Both the position numbers and the translations under genes were made by a program. The notes under the pieces are model-generated. The model was not told the DNA's origin and did no database searches. It saw only the letters and a list, made by a program, of their open reading frames with translations. Below, piece by piece: positions 60,068 through 64,000 of a stretch of DNA of 64,000 bases. Numbering within the stretch: the stretch's first letter is position 1; each line of letters opens with the position of its first letter. Location of the stretch: the NCBI RefSeq assembly GCF_002776525.5, contig NC_045446.1, positions 67,084,627 through 67,148,626 of the forward strand. Direction: 5' to 3'. The DNA comes from Piliocolobus tephrosceles (Eukaryota > Chordata > Mammalia > Primates > Cercopithecidae).

Positions 60068-61204
60068 CTAGCGGTCTATCAATTTTGTTGATCTTTTCAA
60101 AAAACCAACTCCTGGTTCATTGATTTTTTGGAGGGTTTTTTGTGTCTCTGTCTCCTTCAGTTCTGCTCTGATCTTAGTTATTTCTTGCCTTCTGCTAGCT
60201 TTTGAATGTGTTTGCTCTTGCTTCTCTAGTTCTTTTAGTTGTGATGTTAGAGTGTCCATTTTAGATCTTTCCAGCTTTGTCTTGTGGGCATTTAGTGCTA
60301 TAAATTTCCCTCTACACGCTGCTTTAAATGTGTCCCAGAGATTCTGGTATGTTGTATCTTTGTTCTCATTGGTTTCAAAGAACATCTTTATTTCTGCCTT
60401 CATTTTGTTATGTACCCAGTAGTCATTCAGGAGCAGGTTGTTCAGTTTCCATGTAGTTGAGCGATTTTCATTGAGTTTCTTAGTCCTGAGTTCTAGTTTG
60501 ATTGCACTGTGGTCTGAGAGACAGTTTGTTATAATTTCTGTTCTTGTACATTTGCTGAGAAGTGCTTTACTTCCAATTATGTGATCAATTTTGGAATAAG
60601 TGCGATGTGGTGCTGAGAAGAATGTATATTCTGTTGATTTGGGGTAGAGAGTTCTGTAGATGTCTATTAGGTCTGCTTGCTGCAGAGATGAGTTCAATCC
60701 CTGGATACCCTTGTTAACTTTCTGTCTCGTTGATCTGTCTAATGTTGACAGTGGGGTGTTGAAGTCTCCCATTATTATTGTATGGGAGTCTAAGTCTCTA
60801 AGGACTTGTAAGTCTCTAAGGACTTGCTTTATGAATCTGGGTGCTCCTGTATTGGGTGCATATATATTTAGGATAGTTAGCTCTTCCTGTTGAATTGATC
60901 CCTTTACCATTATGTAATGGCCTTCTTTGTCTCTTTTGATCTTTGATGGTTTAAAGTCTGTTTTATCAGAGACTAGTATTGCAACCCCTGCTTTTTTTTG
61001 TTCTCCATTTGCTTGGTAGATCTTCCTCCGTCCCTTTATTTTGAGCCTATGTATATCTCTGCATGTGAGATGGGTCTCCTGAATACAGCAGACTGATGGG
61101 TCTTGACTCTTTATCCAGTTTGCCAGTCTGTGTCTTTTAATTGGACCATTTAGTCTATTTACATTTAAGGTTAATATTGTTATGTGTGAACTTGATCCTG
61201 CCAT
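60068..61204 (-). pseudogene. L1 ORF2, endonuclease part (open but cut off)
   Basis: 378 codons from the natural ORF2 start, MAGSSSHITI. The APE-type endonuclease domain (residues 1 to about 240) is complete: N14, E43 (QETH), Y115, D147 and N149 (MGDFNT), D207 (SKIDHI), D231 and H232 (SDHSAI). Residues after about 130 are two positions later than in the L1 numbering I know, because of a 6-nt insertion that makes an 18-bp direct repeat at about 60788-60823. A coiled, Lys/Glu-rich linker follows. The frame ends at KLIDR before the reverse transcriptase. Family ORF2p is about 1275 residues. Confidence 0.9.
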
Positions 61205-61465
61205 TATGATATTAACTGGTTATTTTGCTCGTTAGTTGATGTAGTTTCTTCCTAGCCTCGATGGTCTTTATATTTTGGCATGTTTTTGCAATGGCTGGGA
61301 CCAGTTGTTCCTTTCCATGTTTAGTGCTTCCTTCAGGGTCTCTTGTAAGGCAGGCCTGGTGGTGACAAAATCTCTAAGCATTTGCTTATCTGTAAAGGAT
61401 TTTATTTCTCCTTCACTGATGAAACTTAGTTTGGCTGGATATGAAATTCTGGGTTTAAAATTCTT

Positions 61466-61798
61466 TTATTTAAGAATGCTGAATATTGGCCCCCACTCTT
61501 TTCTGGCTTGTAGAGTTTCTGCCGAGAGATCTGCTGTCAGTCTGATGGGCTTCCCTTTGTGGGTAAGCCGACCTTTCTCTCTGGCTGCCCTTAAGATTTT
61601 TTCCTTCATTTCAACTTTGGTGAATCTGGCAATTATGTGTCTTGGAGTTGCTCGTCTCGAGGAGTATCTTTGTGGCGTTCTCTGTATTTCCTGAATTTGA
61701 ATGTTGGCCTGCGCTACTAGGTTGGGGAAGTTCTCCTGGATGATATCCTGAAGAGTGTTTTCCAACTTGGTTCCATTTTCCCCCTCACTTTCAGGCAC
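61466..61798 (-). pseudogene. L1 ORF1, C-terminal part (broken)
   Basis: 110 codons beginning PESEGENGTKLEN and running through the RRM/CTD region. They include QRTPQRYSSRRATPRHII and GRLTHKGKPIRLTADLS, typical of the RNA-binding C-terminal domain. A stop just before 61798 and the frame change near 61944 separate it from the N-terminal part. It ends FSILK, where the family sequence continues, pointing to another defect near 61466. Confidence 0.85.
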
Positions 61799-61943
61799 CC
61801 CAATCAGACGTAGATTTGGTCTTTTTACCTAATCCCATACTTCTTGCAGGCTTTGTTCATTTCTTTTTCTTCTTTTTTCTTTAGATTTCTCTTCTCGCTT
61901 CATTTCATTCATTTGCTGATACTCTTTCTTCCAGTTGATCGAG

Positions 61944-62270
61944 TCAGTTACTGAAGCTTGTGCATTTGTCACGTATTTCTCGTGTCATGGTTTTCATCTC
62001 TGTCAGTTCATTTATTGCCTTCTCTGCATTAATTATTCTGGTTATCAATTCTTCCACTCTTTTTTCAAGATTTTTAGTATCTTTGCGCTGGGTACGTAAT
62101 TCCTCCTTTAGCTCTGAGAAGTTTGATGGACTGAAGCCTTCTTCTCTCATCTCGTCAAAGTAATTCTCCGCCCAGCTTTGATCCGTTGCTGATGAGCTGC
62201 ATTCCTTTGGAGGGGGAGATGCGCTCTTATTTTTTGAATTTCCAGCTTTTCTGCCCTGCTTTTTCCCCAT
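61944..62270 (-). pseudogene. L1 ORF1, N-terminal part (broken)
   Basis: 108 codons starting MGKKQGRKAG, the usual ORF1p start, with a predicted coiled-coil of charged heptads (KNLEKRVEELITRIINAEKA). In the family this RNA-binding chaperone is about 338 residues long. Here the frame fails at CTSFSN, about one third of the way in. The next part of ORF1 continues in another frame. ORF1p would coat L1 RNA in cytoplasmic particles; this copy cannot make it. Confidence 0.85.
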
Positions 62271-63320
62271 CTTTGTGGTTTTATCTGATCTTTGATGATG
62301 GTGACGTACTGATGGGGTTTTGGTGTGGGTGTCCTTCCTGTTTGTTAGTTTTCCTTCTAACAGTCAGGACCCTCAGCTGTAGAGGTCTGTTGGAGATTGC
62401 TTGAGGTCCAGTCCAGACCCTGTTTGCCTGGGTATTAGCAGTAGAGGCTGCAGAAGATAGAATATTGCTGAACAGCGAGTGTACCTGTCTGATTCTTGCT
62501 TTGGAAGCTTCCTCTTGGGTGTACTCCACTGTGTGAGGTGTGGGGTGTCAGTCTGCCCCTAGTGGGGGATGTCTCCCAGTTAGGCTACTCAAGGGTCAGG
62601 GACCCACTTGAGCAGGCAGTCTGTCCGTTCTCAGATCTCAACCTCTATGTTGGGAGATCCACTGCTCTCTTCAAAGCTGTCAGACAGAGTCATTTGCATC
62701 TGCAGAGGTTTCTGCTGCTTTTTGTTGTTGTTGTTGTTGTTGTTGTTTAGCTGTGCCCTGTCCCCAGAGGTGGAGTCTACAGAGATAGGCAGGCCTCCTT
62801 GAGCTGCTGTGCGCTCCACCCAGTTCCAGCTTCCCAGTGGCTTTGTTTACCTACTTAAGCCTCAGCAATGGGGCGCCCCTCCCCTAGCCTCGCTGCTGCC
62901 TTGCTGTTAGATCGCAGACTGCTGTGCTAGCAGTGAGGGAGGCTCCGTGGGCATGGTACCCTTCCGGCCACTTGTGGGATATAATCTCCTGGTGTGACCG
63001 TTTGCTAAGACCCTTGGTAAAGTGCAGTATTGGGGTGGGAGTTACCCGATTTTCCAGGTGTTGTGTGTCTCAGTTCCCCTGGCTAGGAAAAGGGATTCCC
63101 TTCCCCCTTGCGCTTCCCAGGTGAGGCAATGCCTCGCCCTGCTTCAGCTCTCGTTGGTTGGGCTGCAGCCGCTGACCAGCACCGATTGTCCGGCACTCCC
63201 TAGTGAGATGAACCCAGTATCTCAGTTGAAAATGCAGAAATCACCTGTCTTCTGTGTCGCTCGCGCTGGGAGCTGGAGACTGGAGCTGTTCCTATTCGGC
63301 CATCTTGCTCCGCCCCCTCC
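62271..63320 (-). promoter_or_regulatory. L1 5'UTR with YY1 site and antisense-promoter region
   Basis: GC-rich. The YY1 core AAGATGGCC is at 63298-63306 (minus strand), next to the 5' end, as in other L1PA. (TTG)n at 62723-62747 is an unusual expansion. Because the element is antisense to ACER3, the known L1 antisense promoter activity, if kept, would fire on the + strand, in the direction of the gene. Confidence 0.6.
62723..62747. repeat. (TTG)n expansion in the L1 5'UTR
   Basis: Eight TTG units, (CAA)n in L1 sense. Confidence 0.9.
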
Positions 63321-63337
63321 AGACTTTCCTATTTCTT
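63321..63337. repeat. Target-site duplication of the young L1, right copy
   Basis: Matches 56954-56970 at 16 of 17 positions. Confidence 0.85.
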
Positions 63338-63778
63338 AATGAGCATTTAGTGCTATAAATTTTCCTCTCAGCAGGACAATGCTAAGCATTGCTTTAGCAG
63401 TGTCCCACAGCTTTTTGTATGTTGTATTTCATTTTTATTCAGTTCAATGTATCTTTTAAAATTTCTCTTGAGACTTCCTCTTTGACCCATGGATTATTTA
63501 GGCTATGTTGTTTCACATTCAAGTGTTTGGAGATTTTCCTGTTGTCATTCTTGATTTCTTGTTTGATTTCATTGTGGTCAGAGAACACACTCCACATAAT
63601 TTCATTTTTCTTAAATTTGTTGAGGTTTGTATTATGGATCAGGTTATACCAAGGATATTTATGCCAAGGATATCTTGGCATATGTTCCATATTTGTTTGA
63701 AAAGAATATGTATTCTGCTATTGTTTCATAAAATCTTCTACATATGTCAATTGGATCCTGTTGGTTGATGGTTGTGTC
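63338..63778 (-). mobile_element. Continuation of the old L1
   Basis: ORF2 text resumes exactly where 56953 stopped (CATTTAGTGCTATAAATTTT) and ends near GATGGTTGTGTCAG. Confidence 0.8.
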
Positions 63779-64000
63779 AGTGTTCCCCATAACTACTCTC
63801 AGGTCTGATGATTCACTAGGATTCACAGAACTCAGAAAGATGTTACACTCATGGTTAAGGTTTGTTACCTAAAGGTCAAACTGATAGAGCATGGCCCAAG
63901 ACCCCAGGCAAATAAAAATATGTGTTTCCTATAAAGCGCATTAGTTGCATAAACTATCTGGCATGGCCCAAAGTGTCAAGTATACAAAGACACTCTTATT
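63779..64000. other. LTR-like or other old repeat, unassigned
   Basis: GTCTGATGATTCACTAGGATTCACAGAACTCAGAAAG-type wording suggests an old ERVL/MaLR-like LTR, but the piece is too short to name. No exon. Confidence 0.3.

Larger units (their letters stand above)
57136..63320 (-). mobile_element. Near full-length young L1 (L1PA-like, Old World monkey)
   Basis: 6185 bp on the minus strand, from a 5' end GGAGGGGGCGGAGCAAGATG at 63320 to a 3' end before the T-run at 57123. It has a 5'UTR of about 1050 nt, ORF1, ORF2 and a 3'UTR. ORF1 and ORF2 are each broken by frameshifts or stops, so the copy cannot move by itself. The intact 5' end, 17-nt target duplication and clear tail mark it as a fairly recent insertion. 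It sits inside an older L1 of the same orientation and is antisense to ACER3. Confidence 0.95.
1..64000 (+). other. ACER3: Internal part of the ACER3 gene (introns plus five coding exons)
   Basis: The window is one transcription unit read on the + strand. Five short coding segments with AG acceptors and GT donors join without breaking frame. Together they spell the middle of alkaline ceramidase 3, a multi-pass ER/Golgi membrane hydrolase that splits long-chain unsaturated ceramides into sphingosine and fatty acid. The four complete introns are 7171, 8602, 5141 and 8159 nt. The flanking introns run off both ends: more than 22.8 kb upstream and more than 11.8 kb downstream. I saw no sequence for the N-terminal exons (Ca-binding region) or the C-terminal exons (the two later zinc-binding His). 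No promoter, start codon, stop codon or gene poly(A) site is present. Confidence 0.93.

Noticed and set aside
62631..62819. Short ORF with a run of Asn
   Set aside because: It is the (TTG)n microsatellite of the L1 5'UTR read on the other strand.
52167..64000. Search for the next ACER3 exon
   Set aside because: No acceptor followed by a completing G and a fitting membrane-helix codon run was found; the stretch is LINE sequence.

Overview
This is a stretch of a primate nuclear chromosome. It is AT-rich, packed with Alu, L1, ERV/MaLR LTR and hAT elements, and carries five short exons with canonical splice sites. Two Alus (3647-3948 and 27820-28127) carry variants I associate with the AluYRa lineage of Old World monkeys: CTCAAGCC in the A box region, GAGATCCGGCC in the right arm, and an extra A before ACTAGCC. 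A cercopithecoid (macaque, baboon, vervet or similar) is therefore more likely than an ape. The exact species cannot be told from this window.

The only host gene I recognise is ACER3, alkaline ceramidase 3, on the + strand. Five coding exons are present, at 22811-22863, 30035-30087, 38690-38771, 43913-43948 and 52108-52166. They splice in frame to 283 nt, about residues 72-166 of a protein of about 267 residues. They include the Ser/His pair (S77, H81) and the Asp (D92) of the zinc-hydrolase active site. The first exons lie to the left of the window and the last ones to the right. Everything else is intron.

Layout. 1-5300: old LINE sequence riddled with Alus. 5436-11105: an old minus-strand L1 whose 5'UTR holds three tandem units of about 245 bp. 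11106-22810: intron with MIR/L2 relics, Alus and a plus-strand L1 split by a MaLR LTR. 22811-30087: first two exons, two hAT relics, a degenerate tandem repeat, a three-monomer Alu and LTR-like sequence. 31319-32892: GC-rich class I ERV solo LTR in the sense orientation. 32893-33178: an inverted copy of 27721-28318, so that the exon at 30035 lies between two inverted arms. 33400-52166: hAT, L1, Alu, THE1/MST LTR and the last three exons. 52725-64000: an old minus-strand L1 that has received a MaLR LTR, a plus-strand L1 tail and a nearly full-length young L1 (57136-63320). The young L1 carries a 3' transduction of about 144 nt, bounded by a 17-nt target-site duplication.

I found no novel enzyme system, RNA gene, CRISPR array or mobile island. 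The most interesting observations are the transducing L1, the inverted duplication around an ACER3 exon, the two three-monomer Alus, and the tandem-repeat L1 5'UTR.
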